Assembly (NCBI RefSeq): GCF_020103725.1
Contig: NZ_JAHXBG010000020.1
Span: forward strand, 124,001-188,000
Direction of reading: 5' to 3'
Source of the DNA: Hyalangium gracile
Lineage (GTDB): Bacteria > Myxococcota > Myxococcia > Myxococcales > Myxococcaceae
Length of the DNA stretch: 64,000 nucleotides
Program-made: the position numbers and the translations under genes
Part shown: one piece after another, positions 1-8,381 of the stretch
How positions within the stretch are numbered: the first letter of the stretch is position 1
How the letters are laid out: the number at the start of each line of letters is the position of its first letter
The notes under the pieces: generated by a model
Told to the model about the DNA's origin: nothing
Database searches by the model: none
Seen by the model: the letters and a program-made list of their open reading frames with translations, nothing else

Positions 1-1866
1 GAGGTGGTACGTGTTGCCCTCCAGGGTCGCCTGCACGCTCAGCCCGCTCTCGTGGAACACGTCCAGCATGGGCTTGTTCGTCGTCAGCACGTCCGCCTGG
101 AAGCCAGGGATGCCGCGCGCCACGGCCGCCTCGCGGATCCGCCGCATCAGCAGCGTGCCCACGCCCTTGCCCTGCCAGTCATCGCGCACCACGAAGGCCA
201 CGTCGGCCAGTCGCGTGGCGGGCTCCACGTCGTAGCGCACCACGCCGATGATCTCCTCCGTCCCCGGCATGCAGGCCACCAGCGCCATGTTCTGCTCGTA
301 GTCCAGGTCCACCAGGTCCTGCATCTCCTCGTGGGGGTGCGTCTTCTTGTACATCATGAAGCGCCGGTAGCAGCTGTCGTCGCTCAGCCCGTACATGAGC
401 TCCTGCAAGGCGCGCTCGTCGGTGATGCGCGCGGGGCGGATGAGCAGCTCCGCTCCCGCGCGGGTCTGCTCGCGCCGCTCCTCCGTCCACGGGTAGCGCG
501 CCCGAGGCACCACCTGGTCCGGCAGCACGAAGCGCCGCCCCTTCGCCGCCGCCAGCAGGTCGGCTCTGAAGTCCGGGTGGGCGATGTTGATCAGCGCCAG
601 CGCCCGCTCGCGGATGTTCTTCCCCCACAGGTCCGCCACCCCGTACTCCGTCACCACGTAGTGCACGTCTCCCCGGCTGGTGACCACGCCCGTGCCCGGC
701 TCCAGTGACGTCTGGATGCGGCTGACCGTGCCTCCCCTGGCCGTGGAGGGCAGGGCGATGATGGGCTTGCCGCCCAGGCTGCGCCGCGCCCCGCGGATGA
801 AGTCCACCTGCCCGCCGATGCCCGAGAAGAAGTGGCCGCCCAGCGTGTCCGAGGCCACCTGGCCCGTGAGGTCCACCGCCAGCGCGCCGTTGATGGCGAT
901 CATCCGCTCGTTGCGCGCGATGACTCCCGGATCATTGGTGAAGTTGCTCGGCCGCATCTCGATGGCCGGGTGCTCGTGCGCCCACTCGTACAGCTCCTGG
1001 CTGCCCATGATGAAGGAGGTCACCACCTTGCCCTGGAGCAGCGTCTTCCTCCGGCCGGTGATGACGCCCGCCTCCACCAGCCGCATCACCCCGTCGGAGA
1101 ACATCTCCGTGTGCACGCCCAGGTCATTGTGCTGTCCGAGCTGCGCCATCACCGCATCCGGGATCTTCCCGATGCCCGTCTGCAGCGTGGCTCCGTCCGG
1201 AATCAGGCGCGCGATGTGCTGGCCGATCTGCCTGGCCACCTCGTCCAGCGGCTCCGCCCGGTGCTCGAGCAGCGGGGCGTCCACCGGCACCAGCTTGTCG
1301 AACCGGCTGACGTGGAAGAACGAGTCCCCGTGCGTGCGCGGCATGCGCGGGTTCACCTCCGCGATGACCAGGGTGGCCGAGTCCACCGCGCTGCGCACGA
1401 TGTCCACCGACACTCCCAGGCTCACGTAGCCGTGCGCGTCCGGAGGGCTCACCTGGATCAGCGCCACGTCGATGCGGACGCGCCGGTTGCGGATGAGCTC
1501 GGGGATCTCCGACAGGAACACCGGCATGAAGTCCGCGCGGCCCTCCTGCACCGCCCTGCGCACGTTGGCGCCGATGAAGAAGGCGATGTGACGGAAGCGC
1601 TCGGCATGCTCCGGCTCCACATAGGGCGCCGGCCCCAGCGTCAGCAGGTGCACCACCTCGTTGTCCGCCAGGTGCGCTCCCTTCTCCACCATCGCCTTCA
1701 CGAGCGACACGGGCTCCGCCGCCCCTGAGCCGATGAGGATGCGCCGCCCCGCCGGAATGCTCAGGATGGCCTCCTCCGCCGTCACCACCTTGTCCGCGTA
1801 CCGCTCGCTCCAATCCCGCACGTGCCAGAAACCTCCGTTGAGATTGTTCCCCCAAGCACGCTTCAT
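1..1866 (-). CDS. Acetyl-CoA hydrolase/transferase fused to GNAT acetyltransferase (3' end cut by window edge)
   Basis: Reading leftwards from an ATG at 1866, residues 1 to about 455 form a 4-hydroxybutyrate/acetyl-CoA CoA-transferase-type enzyme. It carries the expected catalytic glutamate in a VHTEMFSDGV segment, the GIGGQVDF acyl loop and a TEYGVADLWGK C-terminal motif. From about residue 472 a second domain begins whose QGKGVGTLL stretch (about 562-570) is the acetyl-CoA-binding loop of GNAT acetyltransferases. This two-domain architecture is known in bacteria. It suggests a cytoplasmic CoA-transfer or hydrolysis activity joined to an acetyl-transfer module, possibly for protein or self acetylation (inference). 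The frame is still open at base 1, so the last residues are missing. The gene follows pncB on the same strand after a 288-bp gap that contains a strong hairpin. Confidence 0.9.
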   Translation of the reverse strand, partial: MKRAWGNNLNGGFWHVRDWSERYADKVVTAEEAILSIPAGRRILIGSGAAEPVSLVKAMVEKGAHLADNEVVHLLTLGPAPYVEPEHAERFRHIAFFIGANVRRAVQEGRADFMPVFLSEIPELIRNRRVRIDVALIQVSPPDAHGYVSLGVSVDIVRSAVDSATLVIAEVNPRMPRTHGDSFFHVSRFDKLVPVDAPLLEHRAEPLDEVARQIGQHIARLIPDGATLQTGIGKIPDAVMAQLGQHNDLGVHTEMFSDGVMRLVEAGVITGRRKTLLQGKVVTSFIMGSQELYEWAHEHPAIEMRPSNFTNDPGVIARNERMIAINGALAVDLTGQVASDTLGGHFFSGIGGQVDFIRGARRSLGGKPIIALPSTARGGTVSRIQTSLEPGTGVVTSRGDVHYVVTEYGVADLWGKNIRERALALINIAHPDFRADLLAAAKGRRFVLPDQVVPRARYPWTEERREQTRAGAELLIRPARITDERALQELMYGLSDDSCYRRFMMYKKTHPHEEMQDLVDLDYEQNMALVACMPGTEEIIGVVRYDVEPATRLADVAFVVRDDWQGKGVGTLLMRRIREAAVARGIPGFQADVLTTNKPMLDVFHESGLSVQATLEGNTYHL

Positions 1867-2082
1867 TCCAGAGGTCTTCCCGAGAGGGAAGGCTCCCGTG
1901 CCCCGCATGCTTTGCGCTGAACGGCACACCCCGCCGCAGCCCTTGCGCGGCCAGGCCAGCACGCCCGAGGGAGAGCCGGCCGGCATGCGAGTTGCTGTCT
2001 CCTCGGCCGTAGGTCGAGAGTGGGCCGCCAGGACCGCCGGGGGGTTGTCCGCGACGGTCCACTCTGGCTCGAAGTCTGGAGG

Positions 2083-2118
2083 AGGCCTCCGCGCGTAAGG
2101 GGTTGCGCGCGGAGGCCT
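2083..2118 (-). terminator. 13-bp perfect hairpin downstream of pncB
   Basis: The arms AGGCCTCCGCGCG (2083-2095) and its exact complement (2106-2118) enclose a 10-nt loop. The hairpin lies about 37 nt past the pncB stop and about 217 bp before the CoA-transferase start. No T-run follows on either strand, so it would be a GC-rich terminator without a U-tract or a transcript-end stabiliser. The rest of the 1867-2154 gap shows nothing I can assign. Confidence 0.5.
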
Positions 2119-2154
2119 GACCCGTGAGGTGTGTCGCGCGCGGGGGCCTCGCCC

Positions 2155-3495
2155 TCAGGGGCTGGCTTCCCAGGCCTCCATGAGCTGCTCGCGCGTCCAG
2201 GCCAGCACGGGGCTCGCCTCCACGCGGTAGGGAGGCGTAGAGGGCTCCAGGCGGCGCAGTGCCGCGGGCAGCCGTTGCAGTTCGCCACGTGCGTACTCGC
2301 GGATCTCCGGCAGCGAGGGGGAGGTGCCTTCCAGCCGCTTCCCATCGCGCATCACCGGCCGCAGCAGCGGGCGGCCCCGCAGCTGCTCTCCGTGGCGGGC
2401 GAGCACGTCCCTGCGCGCCACCCCGTCCTCCTCCACCCGGAACACCTGCTTGCGCCCGGGAAGGAGGACCTTGGAGGCGGACAGCTTGATGCGGTCCTTT
2501 CCCGCGTAGGCGACCAGCTTGTAGACCATGTCGAGGCATGGCGCGTCCGAGGACACGCCCAGCGCCGTGCCCACGCCGAACCCGTCCACGGGCGCCCCCT
2601 GGGCGAGCAGCCGCGCCATGGAGTCCTCGTCCAGGTTGCCGCTGGCGACAATCTTCACGTCCCGCAGGCCCGCCTCGTCCAGCATCTGCCTCGCCGCCTT
2701 GGACAGCGCCAGCATGTCCCCCGAGTCCAGCCGCACCGCGCGCACCCGGAAGCTCTCGCCGAGCTCGCGGGCCAGGCGGATGACGTGCTGCACGCCGCGC
2801 AGCGTGTCGTAGGTGTCCACCAGCAGCGTGCTCTCCGGGAAGCAGCGCGCGAAGGCGCGGAAGGCCTCCAGCTCGTCGTCATGCGCCTGCACGAAGCTGT
2901 GCGCCATGGTGCCGGCCACGGGCACGCCGTAGCGCTTCCCGGCCAGCACGTTCGAGGTGGAGTCGATGCCGGCGATGAAGGCCGCGCGCGCCACCTTCAC
3001 TCCCGCATCCGTCCCATGCATGCGGCGCAGGCCGAACTCCATCACCGGCCGGCCCGCCGCCGCCTCCACCACCCGCGTCGCCTTGGAGGCCGCCATCGTC
3101 TGCAGGTGGACCTGGTTGAGGAGGTAGGACTCCACCAGCTGCGCCTCGGGCAGCGGGGCCACCACCTCCAGCAGCGGCTCCTCGCCGAACAGGGGCGTGC
3201 CCTCGGGCACGGCGCACACCTCTCCCGAGAAGCGGAAGCGTTCGAGATAGCGCAGCAGCCGGTCCGAGAAGAGGTTGAGCGACGCCAGGTAGTCGAGCTC
3301 CTCGGGCTGGAAGCGCACCGTCTCCAGGTAGCGCAGGACGTCGTCCAGCCCGCAGGCGATCAGGAAGTTACGGCGCGAGGGGAGACGGCGGACGAAGAGG
3401 CTGAACACCGCCTCGTCGTGCAGATCCTCGTCGAGGTAGGCGTCCACCATCGTGAACTCGTACAGGTCCGTGAGCAGCGCGAGCCCATTGTGCAT
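2155..3495 (-). CDS. pncB: Nicotinate phosphoribosyltransferase
   Basis: This 446-residue protein makes nicotinate mononucleotide from nicotinate and PRPP, the first step of the Preiss-Handler NAD salvage route, in the cytoplasm. The start (LLTDLYEFTM, residues 7-16), the EFGLRR motif (153-158), the GTMAHSF motif (195-201), the VRLDSGD strand near 255 and the SGNLDED phosphate-binding loop near 283 are all in the order and spacing of the bacterial family. Length is normal. The ATG at 3495 is preceded on the coding strand by an AGGGA-type ribosome site. The gene is the middle of a leftward run with the thioredoxin upstream and the CoA-transferase downstream, but the gaps are large enough for separate transcription. 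Confidence 0.96.
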   Translation of the reverse strand: MHNGLALLTDLYEFTMVDAYLDEDLHDEAVFSLFVRRLPSRRNFLIACGLDDVLRYLETVRFQPEELDYLASLNLFSDRLLRYLERFRFSGEVCAVPEGTPLFGEEPLLEVVAPLPEAQLVESYLLNQVHLQTMAASKATRVVEAAAGRPVMEFGLRRMHGTDAGVKVARAAFIAGIDSTSNVLAGKRYGVPVAGTMAHSFVQAHDDELEAFRAFARCFPESTLLVDTYDTLRGVQHVIRLARELGESFRVRAVRLDSGDMLALSKAARQMLDEAGLRDVKIVASGNLDEDSMARLLAQGAPVDGFGVGTALGVSSDAPCLDMVYKLVAYAGKDRIKLSASKVLLPGRKQVFRVEEDGVARRDVLARHGEQLRGRPLLRPVMRDGKRLEGTSPSLPEIREYARGELQRLPAALRRLEPSTPPYRVEASPVLAWTREQLMEAWEASP

Positions 3496-3574
3496 GATTC
3501 CCTCCTTCCGCCTCAGGTTCCCGCCAGACCGAGGCGCCCGCCCGCACCTCCGCCACTCCAGCGCTCTTCCCGCG

Positions 3575-4021
3575 CTACATGCGCATGCTCGCCGAGCCTC
3601 CCTGGGCCTCCGTGACCCAGCGCTCCAGCTCGGCGCGCGGCATGGCGCCGCTGCGGCGCGCCACCTCGCGCCCTCGAGCGTAGAGGACGAAGGTAGGGAT
3701 GCCCTGTACGCCCAGGGAAGAGGCCGCCTCCGGGTTCTCGTCCGTGTTCAGCTTGAGGACGACGAGCCGGCCGGCCTGGGCCCGGCCCACGGCTTCGAGC
3801 ACCGGCGCGGCGGCGCGACACGGCCCGCACCAGGGCGCCCAGAGATCCACCAGCACGGGCAGCGGGGATGACGCCACCGTCCGCGCGAGCCCTTCCCCGT
3901 CGACTTCCTGAGGTCGGCCCGAGGTGTCGAGCGTCCCGTGGCAGCGGCCACAGGATGGAGTTCCCGCTGGAGCAGGCTGGGGTACGCGATTGAAAGCACC
4001 ACAGGATGGACAGCGAAACAT
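3575..4021 (-). CDS. trxC: Zinc-ribbon thioredoxin (thioredoxin 2 / TrxC type)
   Basis: The 148-residue product starts with a four-cysteine zinc ribbon (C4, C7, C24, C27), followed by a thioredoxin fold with the WCGPC redox motif at 64-68 and the cis-proline segment GIPTF further on. This is the layout of thioredoxin 2, a cytoplasmic disulfide reductase linked to oxidative stress. I placed the start at the ATG at 4021 because a GGAGGG ribosome site lies just before it and the ribbon begins there. The frame is open further upstream, but that extension has no thioredoxin-like sequence. The gene is divergent from the dehydrogenase at 4266. Confidence 0.93.
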   Translation of the reverse strand: MFRCPSCGAFNRVPQPAPAGTPSCGRCHGTLDTSGRPQEVDGEGLARTVASSPLPVLVDLWAPWCGPCRAAAPVLEAVGRAQAGRLVVLKLNTDENPEAASSLGVQGIPTFVLYARGREVARRSGAMPRAELERWVTEAQGGSASMRM

Positions 4022-4265
4022 GGGAGACCCTCCGTGCCTTTCTTGAAGATAAAGCGGCGAGCGGAAGACGCCCGTCTGCCCGGTCGAAAGATCCGGCGAC
4101 AGCCCGGTGCAAGCCGCCGGATTCAGGACACGGCCGCGCAAATTCCGCGCGCATGCACGCGCCCCCGCAGGATTTTCGTGCTCGGATGGCTGCCGTCCGT
4201 GGGACCGTGCATTGCACTGGAGGCCATGCCCCAGGCACACCCCCACCTTGGAGGCGGGAGCGAAC

Positions 4266-5288
4266 ATGCGGCTGGCAGTCTTCGATACCCACCGATTCGA
4301 TCGAGAGGCCCTGGAGGGCGTCAACGCCCGGTACGGCCACACGCTCGTCTTCTTCGAGCCCCGGCTCACGGCGCAGACGGCCCAGCTGGCCCAGGGCTTC
4401 ATGGGAGTGTGCTCGTTCGTCAATGACAAGGTGGACGCGGCGGCGCTCGAGGCGTTGTACGCCGGGGGCACGCGGCTGGTGGCGCTGCGCTCGGCCGGGT
4501 ACAACCACGTCGATCTCGTGGCCGCCGGACGGCTGGGCATCAAGGTGGTCCGCGTGCCCGAGTACTCGCCCTATGCCGTGGCCGAGCATGCCGTGGCGCT
4601 GGTGCTGGCGCTCAACCGCCGCATCCATCAGGCGTACGCGCGGGTGCGGGACTGGAACTTCTCACTGGATGGGCTGGTGGGGTTCGACCTGCACGGGAAG
4701 ACCGTGGGCGTGGTGGGCACGGGCCGCATCGGCCGGGCCGCGGCGCGCATCTTCCACGGGTTCGGGTGCCGGCTGGTGTGCTTCGACGCGGCGCCGGATG
4801 CCTCGCTGGAGCAGGAGCTGGGCGCGCGCTACGTGACGCTGGAGACGCTCTACCGCGAGGCGGACATCATCACCCTGCACGTGCCGCTGACGCCCGGCAC
4901 GCACCACCTGGTGGATGCCGGGGCGCTGGAGAAGATGAAGCGGGGGGTGATGATCATCAACACCGGCCGCGGCGCGCTCATCGACAGCCGGGCGCTCATC
5001 GAAGCACTCAAGAAGGGCCACATCGGCGCGGCGGGGCTGGATGTGTATGAGGAGGAGGAGGGCGTCTTCTTCCAGGACCTGAGCGGGAAGGTGCTGCAGG
5101 ACGATGTGCTGGCGCGGCTGCTCACCTTCCCGAACGTGCTCGTCACCTCCCACCAGGCCTTCCTCACCCGCGAGGCCCTGGGCAACATCGCCGAGACCAC
5201 CCTGGCGAGCGTCTCGGCCTTCGAGCGGGGCGAGCCGCTCGTCCATGAGGTGAAGGCCGAACAGGTGCTGCGCCCCGCGGTTCGATAG
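4266..5288 (+). CDS. ldhA: D-2-hydroxyacid dehydrogenase, D-lactate dehydrogenase type
   Basis: The 340-residue protein is an NAD-dependent D-lactate-type dehydrogenase. The nucleotide-binding GTGRIG lies at 151-156. The catalytic trio is Arg-235 (in INTGRG), Glu-264 (after GLDVY) and His-296 (in VTSHQAF), at the same numbers as fermentative LdhA of E. coli, which it also matches in length. The likely reaction is pyruvate to D-lactate with NADH. Substrate could differ, since the family includes other 2-hydroxyacids. The ATG at 4266 was chosen over upstream starts because GGAGG lies about 10 nt ahead and the LAVFDTHRFD strand begins there. It is followed after 104 bp by the universal stress protein, a pairing consistent with low-oxygen or redox stress (inference). 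Confidence 0.93.
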   Translation: MRLAVFDTHRFDREALEGVNARYGHTLVFFEPRLTAQTAQLAQGFMGVCSFVNDKVDAAALEALYAGGTRLVALRSAGYNHVDLVAAGRLGIKVVRVPEYSPYAVAEHAVALVLALNRRIHQAYARVRDWNFSLDGLVGFDLHGKTVGVVGTGRIGRAAARIFHGFGCRLVCFDAAPDASLEQELGARYVTLETLYREADIITLHVPLTPGTHHLVDAGALEKMKRGVMIINTGRGALIDSRALIEALKKGHIGAAGLDVYEEEEGVFFQDLSGKVLQDDVLARLLTFPNVLVTSHQAFLTREALGNIAETTLASVSAFERGEPLVHEVKAEQVLRPAVR

Positions 5289-5392
5289 TGCTCTGGCACG
5301 GGACGTGAACGGAGTAGAAGAGTCCACGGGCGCCCATCGAGAGGCGCCAGACCTTTCCTTCGGCCCTCGGGGCCGCTTCTCGCGGAGGCACC

Positions 5393-6685
5393 ATGCCCAT
5401 CGTCTGCGCCACCAACTTCTCCGATGCCGCCCAGAGGGCCTGTGACGCCGCGGCCCTGCTTGCCCGGAAGGCGGGCGAGCCGCTGTGGCTCGTGCACGTG
5501 CTGCTGCCGGACTCGGTGAGGGCCTTTGGCAAGCCGCTGACGGAGGCGGCCGAGGCGGCGCTGGGGGACGAGGCCAGGCGACTGGAGAAGACGGGCGCCC
5601 AGGTGCAGCGCACCCTGCTGACGGGAGAGCCGGCCGCCGCGCTCCAGGAGTTCGCCAAGAAGCAGAAGGCCACGCTGGTGGTGACAGCCGAGCCGAGCCA
5701 CGACACCCCCTTCCTGGGCCTGGGCGGCACGATGGATCGGCTGGCGCAGTCGCTGGAGGTGCCGCTGCTCGTTGCCCGGGATGTGCCGGCGCTGGAGCCG
5801 TGGGCGCGGGGAGAGCGGCCGCTGCGGGTGATGCTGGGCGTGAGCCGCTCGCTGCCCTTCGAGGCGGCGCGCAACTGGGTGAAGGGCCTGCGCAAGCTGG
5901 GGCCGGTGGAGGTGGTGGGCGGCCGCGTCTTCTGGGCCCAGGAGGAGGCCGTGCGGCTGGGCCTGGAGCACCCGCTGGGCTTCGGAGATGAGACGCCCGC
6001 GCTGCGCCAGGCGCTGGAGAAGGAGGCGGCGGCGCTGATGGAGCCGCTGTCGGAGGGCGGCAAGCCGGCGCGCGTGCGGGTGGAGGTGGGCATGGGCCGC
6101 ATCGCCGACCATCTGGTCTCGCTGGCGGCCGAGGAGAAGGTGGACCTGCTGGTGGTGGGCACGCACCAGCGGCGGGCGCTGGGCAAGCTGTGGAGCGTGT
6201 CGCACCACTGCCTGCGGCTGGCGAAGATGTCGGTGGTGTCCGTGCCGGTGCAGGCCGCGGTGCAGGGGACGGACGTGGAGCTGCCGCCCGTGCGCACGGT
6301 GCTGGTGACCACGGACTTCTCCGAGCTGGCGGACCGGGCCATTGCCTACGCGTGCTCGCTGACGCCTCCCGGCGGAACCGTGCACCTGCTGCATGTCACG
6401 CCCCAGGCGACCGCGGAGCAGCAGGCGGCGCTGAAGCAGCAGCTCGAGCAGCGGGTGCCTCGCGCCGCGTCCCAGGGCGGGCGCAAGGTGGAGCTGGCGG
6501 TGGCGACCGGCCACGACGTGGCGGGCGTCATCACCCAGGCCGCCGAGCGGCTCTGCGTGGACATCATCTGCATGGGCACCCATGGCCGGACCGGGGTGGT
6601 GCGGGCCGTGATGGGCTCGGTGGCGCAGGCCGTCATGGCTCGCTGCGACCGGCCCGTGGTGCTGGTGCGCAAGCCCACGGCCTGA
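5393..6685 (+). CDS. Universal stress protein with three tandem USP domains
   Basis: The 430-residue protein holds three successive Usp (alpha/beta nucleotide-binding) domains at about 1-130, 140-290 and 300-430. Domains 1 and 3 open with the typical TNFSD / TDFSE strand. Only domain 3 keeps a full ATP-binding signature, with MGTHGRTG followed by a MGS triplet near 400-412. In domain 2 the equivalent VGTHQRRALGKL is partly kept, and in domain 1 it is lost. Tandem two-domain Usp proteins are common and three domains are less so. The protein should be cytoplasmic, sensing ATP/AMP or acting as a stress chaperone or regulator, but its function cannot be read from sequence. GGAGG precedes the ATG at 5393. 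Confidence 0.88.
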   Translation: MPIVCATNFSDAAQRACDAAALLARKAGEPLWLVHVLLPDSVRAFGKPLTEAAEAALGDEARRLEKTGAQVQRTLLTGEPAAALQEFAKKQKATLVVTAEPSHDTPFLGLGGTMDRLAQSLEVPLLVARDVPALEPWARGERPLRVMLGVSRSLPFEAARNWVKGLRKLGPVEVVGGRVFWAQEEAVRLGLEHPLGFGDETPALRQALEKEAAALMEPLSEGGKPARVRVEVGMGRIADHLVSLAAEEKVDLLVVGTHQRRALGKLWSVSHHCLRLAKMSVVSVPVQAAVQGTDVELPPVRTVLVTTDFSELADRAIAYACSLTPPGGTVHLLHVTPQATAEQQAALKQQLEQRVPRAASQGGRKVELAVATGHDVAGVITQAAERLCVDIICMGTHGRTGVVRAVMGSVAQAVMARCDRPVVLVRKPTA

Positions 6686-6689
6686 GCCA

Positions 6690-6797
6690 CAGCCCAGGGA
6701 CACAGGTCGCGGGTCCCTCGCTGCGGGGCGGGTCCCCCCGTCGCTGACGGGTCCGCCCGCCCCGGCGTCCCGCTCTCTCTCGGACCACGGCCTCCTA
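6690..6797 (+). repeat. Structured intergenic repeat, family B, copy 1
   Basis: About 105 bp align with copy 2 at 23746-23854 at roughly 80% identity by eye. Both fold as a nested hairpin. The outer arms are GCGGG (6709-6713) and CCCGC (6769-6773). The middle arms are CGGGGCGGG (6724-6732) and CCCGCCCCG (6756-6764). The inner arms CCCGTC and GACGGG (6737-6751) close a GCT triloop. The middle stem differs from copy 2 by one compensated pair. There is no T-run, so it is not a classical terminator. It may be a non-coding RNA, a protein-binding element or a small mobile repeat. Confidence 0.65.
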
Positions 6798-6828
6798 CGT
6801 ACTCAGGGCACTCCAGGCTCGCTCCTGG

Positions 6829-6857
6829 CGAACTGGTAGGCTGGTCCGACAGGTTCG
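6829..6857 (-). repeat. Possible decayed family-A repeat, reverse orientation
   Basis: A CGAACTGGT run followed about 13 nt later by a CAGGTTCG run resembles the reverse complement of the family-A core (see 23551). Only part of the loop matches. This is weak and may be chance. Confidence 0.2.
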
Positions 6858-7004
6858 TCCCCAATGCCCCCGGCAGCAGCTTCATCCACTTCTCTTCGAG
6901 TAGGTGGAGGTGGGGGAAACCTTGCCGCCCCTTCGTGAGGCCTCGCCCAAGTCCGCGAGATGACTGCGCTCGAGGGGCTGCGAGCCCCGCTCTGGAAGCT
7001 GATA

Positions 7005-7040
7005 GGGAACGCTCCGGAAAAAAGCGCGAGCCGGGTGACA
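7005..7040 (+). promoter_or_regulatory. Candidate ECF-type promoter of the sigma factor gene
   Basis: A GGGAAC box at 7005-7010 resembles the -35 element of ECF-dependent promoters. Downstream GGGTGAC (7034-7040) is a possible but poorly spaced -10 region. Autoregulation of the sigma gene would be typical of the family, but the spacing makes this a weak call. Confidence 0.25.
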
Positions 7041-7092
7041 GTTCCTTTCGGCGCGGGTGTTCCAAGCGGGCGAACGAGGGAGGAGCGAGCCG

Positions 7093-7572
7093 GTGGCAAT
7101 CGACGTGGAGGCCTACTATCGCCGTTACGGGCCTCAGGTACTTCGCCGCTGCCGCTTCCTCCTCCGAGATGAGGAGAAGGCCGTGGATGCCATGCACGAT
7201 GTCTTCGTGCAGCTGTTGCGCTACCAGGGGGCCCTGAAGGACTCGGCGCCCTCCAGCCTGCTGCACCATATCGCCACGCGGGTCTGTCTCAACCGGCTGC
7301 GCGGCGCCCGCCGTCGCCCCGAGGACCGGGAGGATGAGCTGGTGCTGCGCATCGCCGCCGCCGGAGACACCGAGGCGCGCACCGCGGCGCGAGGACTGCT
7401 CGACAGGCTGTTCGGCCGCGTGCCCTCCTCCAGCCGGGACATCGCCGTCCTCCACCTGGTGGACGGGATGACGCTGGAGGAGACGGCCCGCCAGGTGGGC
7501 CTGTCCGTCTCCGGAGTGCGCAAGCGCCTTCGGGCCCTGTCTTCCGCCCTGCAAGAGCTGGAGGCCGCATGA
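7093..7572 (+). CDS. ECF-type RNA polymerase sigma factor
   Basis: The 159-residue protein has sigma region 2 (about 1-70, including a DEEKAVDAMHDVFVQLL helix pair) and a region 4 helix-turn-helix (about 110-155, with GMTLEETARQVGLS and VRKRLRAL). Regions 1 and 3 are missing, as in extracytoplasmic-function sigma factors. I chose the GTG at 7093 because GGAGGA lies about 8 nt upstream. A GTG at 7057 is in frame but lacks a ribosome site. The stop overlaps the start of the next gene (ATGA at 7569-7572), so translation is probably coupled. It should direct transcription of an envelope-related regulon under control of the partner encoded next. Confidence 0.9.
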   Translation: MAIDVEAYYRRYGPQVLRRCRFLLRDEEKAVDAMHDVFVQLLRYQGALKDSAPSSLLHHIATRVCLNRLRGARRRPEDREDELVLRIAAAGDTEARTAARGLLDRLFGRVPSSSRDIAVLHLVDGMTLEETARQVGLSVSGVRKRLRALSSALQELEAA

Positions 7573-8381
7573 GTTCCCCACACCGCACCCCGGACTGGTT
7601 GCTGGAGCGCATCGCCCTGGGCGAGCTGCCTCCGGACGAGCTGGCCGCCGCCCGCGCCCGCCTGGCCCAGGAGCCGGATGGCGAGGCCCGCCTGGCCGCG
7701 CTCGAGGCGGACAACAAGGCCACCCTGGAGAAGCTGCCGCCGTCCGCCGTGGCTCGCGAGGTGGAGGGTCGCGCCGCCCTGGCCCGCCGCGTGGAGGCGG
7801 CTCGCGAGGACGCGCGCCCTTTGAGCCGCTTCGCCCCGGCCGCCGTGCTGGTGCCGGCACTGGCCGCCGCGGCCCTCTTCGTGGTGGCCCAGCCGGGAAA
7901 GTCCTCTCCTGGAGGAGACTTCGGCACCGAGGTGCCCGAGAAGACGCGCACCAAGGGCCTGCTGCCGCAGCTCGTCGTCCATCGCCAGGGCGTCACCGCT
8001 CCCGAGCGCCTCCGCGATGGCATGCCCGCCGCCGCCGGTGACGTGGTGCAGGTCTCCTATAACGCCGCGGGCAGCGCCTACGGCGTCATCCTCTCGGTGG
8101 ACGGGCGAGGCTCCGTCACGCTGCACGCGCCGGAGACGGGCGCGCAGGCCGTGCCGCTGGCCGCCTCGGGCACCCACGCGCTGCCCCGCGCCTACGAGCT
8201 GGACGACGCCCCCGCCTTCGAACGCTTCATCCTCATCACCTCGGACACGCCGTTCGCCCTCGACGAGGTGCTGGCCGCGGCTCGGGCGCTGGCGGCTTCG
8301 GCCGACGCGCGCACCGCGCCGGTCCCGCTCCCCGAGGGCTTCACGCAGGTGTCCCTTACCTTGGAGAAGGTCTCCCCATGA
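7569..8381 (+). CDS. Membrane anti-sigma-like protein with DUF4384-type periplasmic domain
   Basis: The 270-residue protein has a soluble N-terminus (1-85) rich in Arg/Glu/Ala helices, one membrane segment at about 89-107 and an exported C-terminal part. That part contains the GDVVQVSYNAAG and YGVILSVDGRGSVTL pattern of DUF4384 domains. Position, topology and 4-bp overlap with the sigma gene make it the probable anti-sigma factor: the N-terminus would hold the sigma factor and the outside part would sense a signal. No zinc-binding HxxxCxxC motif is present, so it is not a ZAS-type anti-sigma. Its stop overlaps the caspase start by 4 bp (8378-8381), so the three genes form one transcription unit. 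The sequence does not prove the anti-sigma role. Confidence 0.8.
   Translation: MSSPHRTPDWLLERIALGELPPDELAAARARLAQEPDGEARLAALEADNKATLEKLPPSAVAREVEGRAALARRVEAAREDARPLSRFAPAAVLVPALAAAALFVVAQPGKSSPGGDFGTEVPEKTRTKGLLPQLVVHRQGVTAPERLRDGMPAAAGDVVQVSYNAAGSAYGVILSVDGRGSVTLHAPETGAQAVPLAASGTHALPRAYELDDAPAFERFILITSDTPFALDEVLAAARALAASADARTAPVPLPEGFTQVSLTLEKVSP

Larger units (their letters stand above)
6686..7092. other. 407-bp non-coding stretch with structured repeat B1
   Basis: Between the universal stress gene and the sigma factor there is no convincing gene. The stretch holds structured repeat B1 (about 6690-6797), a possible decayed family-A repeat (6829-6857) and a weak sigma-factor-type promoter candidate near 7005. 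Otherwise I see nothing in it. Confidence 0.7.

Noticed and set aside
3575-4543. A 322-residue thioredoxin starting at 4543
   Set aside because: The extra N-terminal part overlaps the divergent dehydrogenase start and has no family match. The zinc ribbon and ribosome site set the start at 4021.
6690-6797. Family B as a plain intrinsic terminator
   Set aside because: No T-run on either strand, conserved flanks beyond the hairpin, and a covarying second copy. A Rho-independent terminator would not need this.
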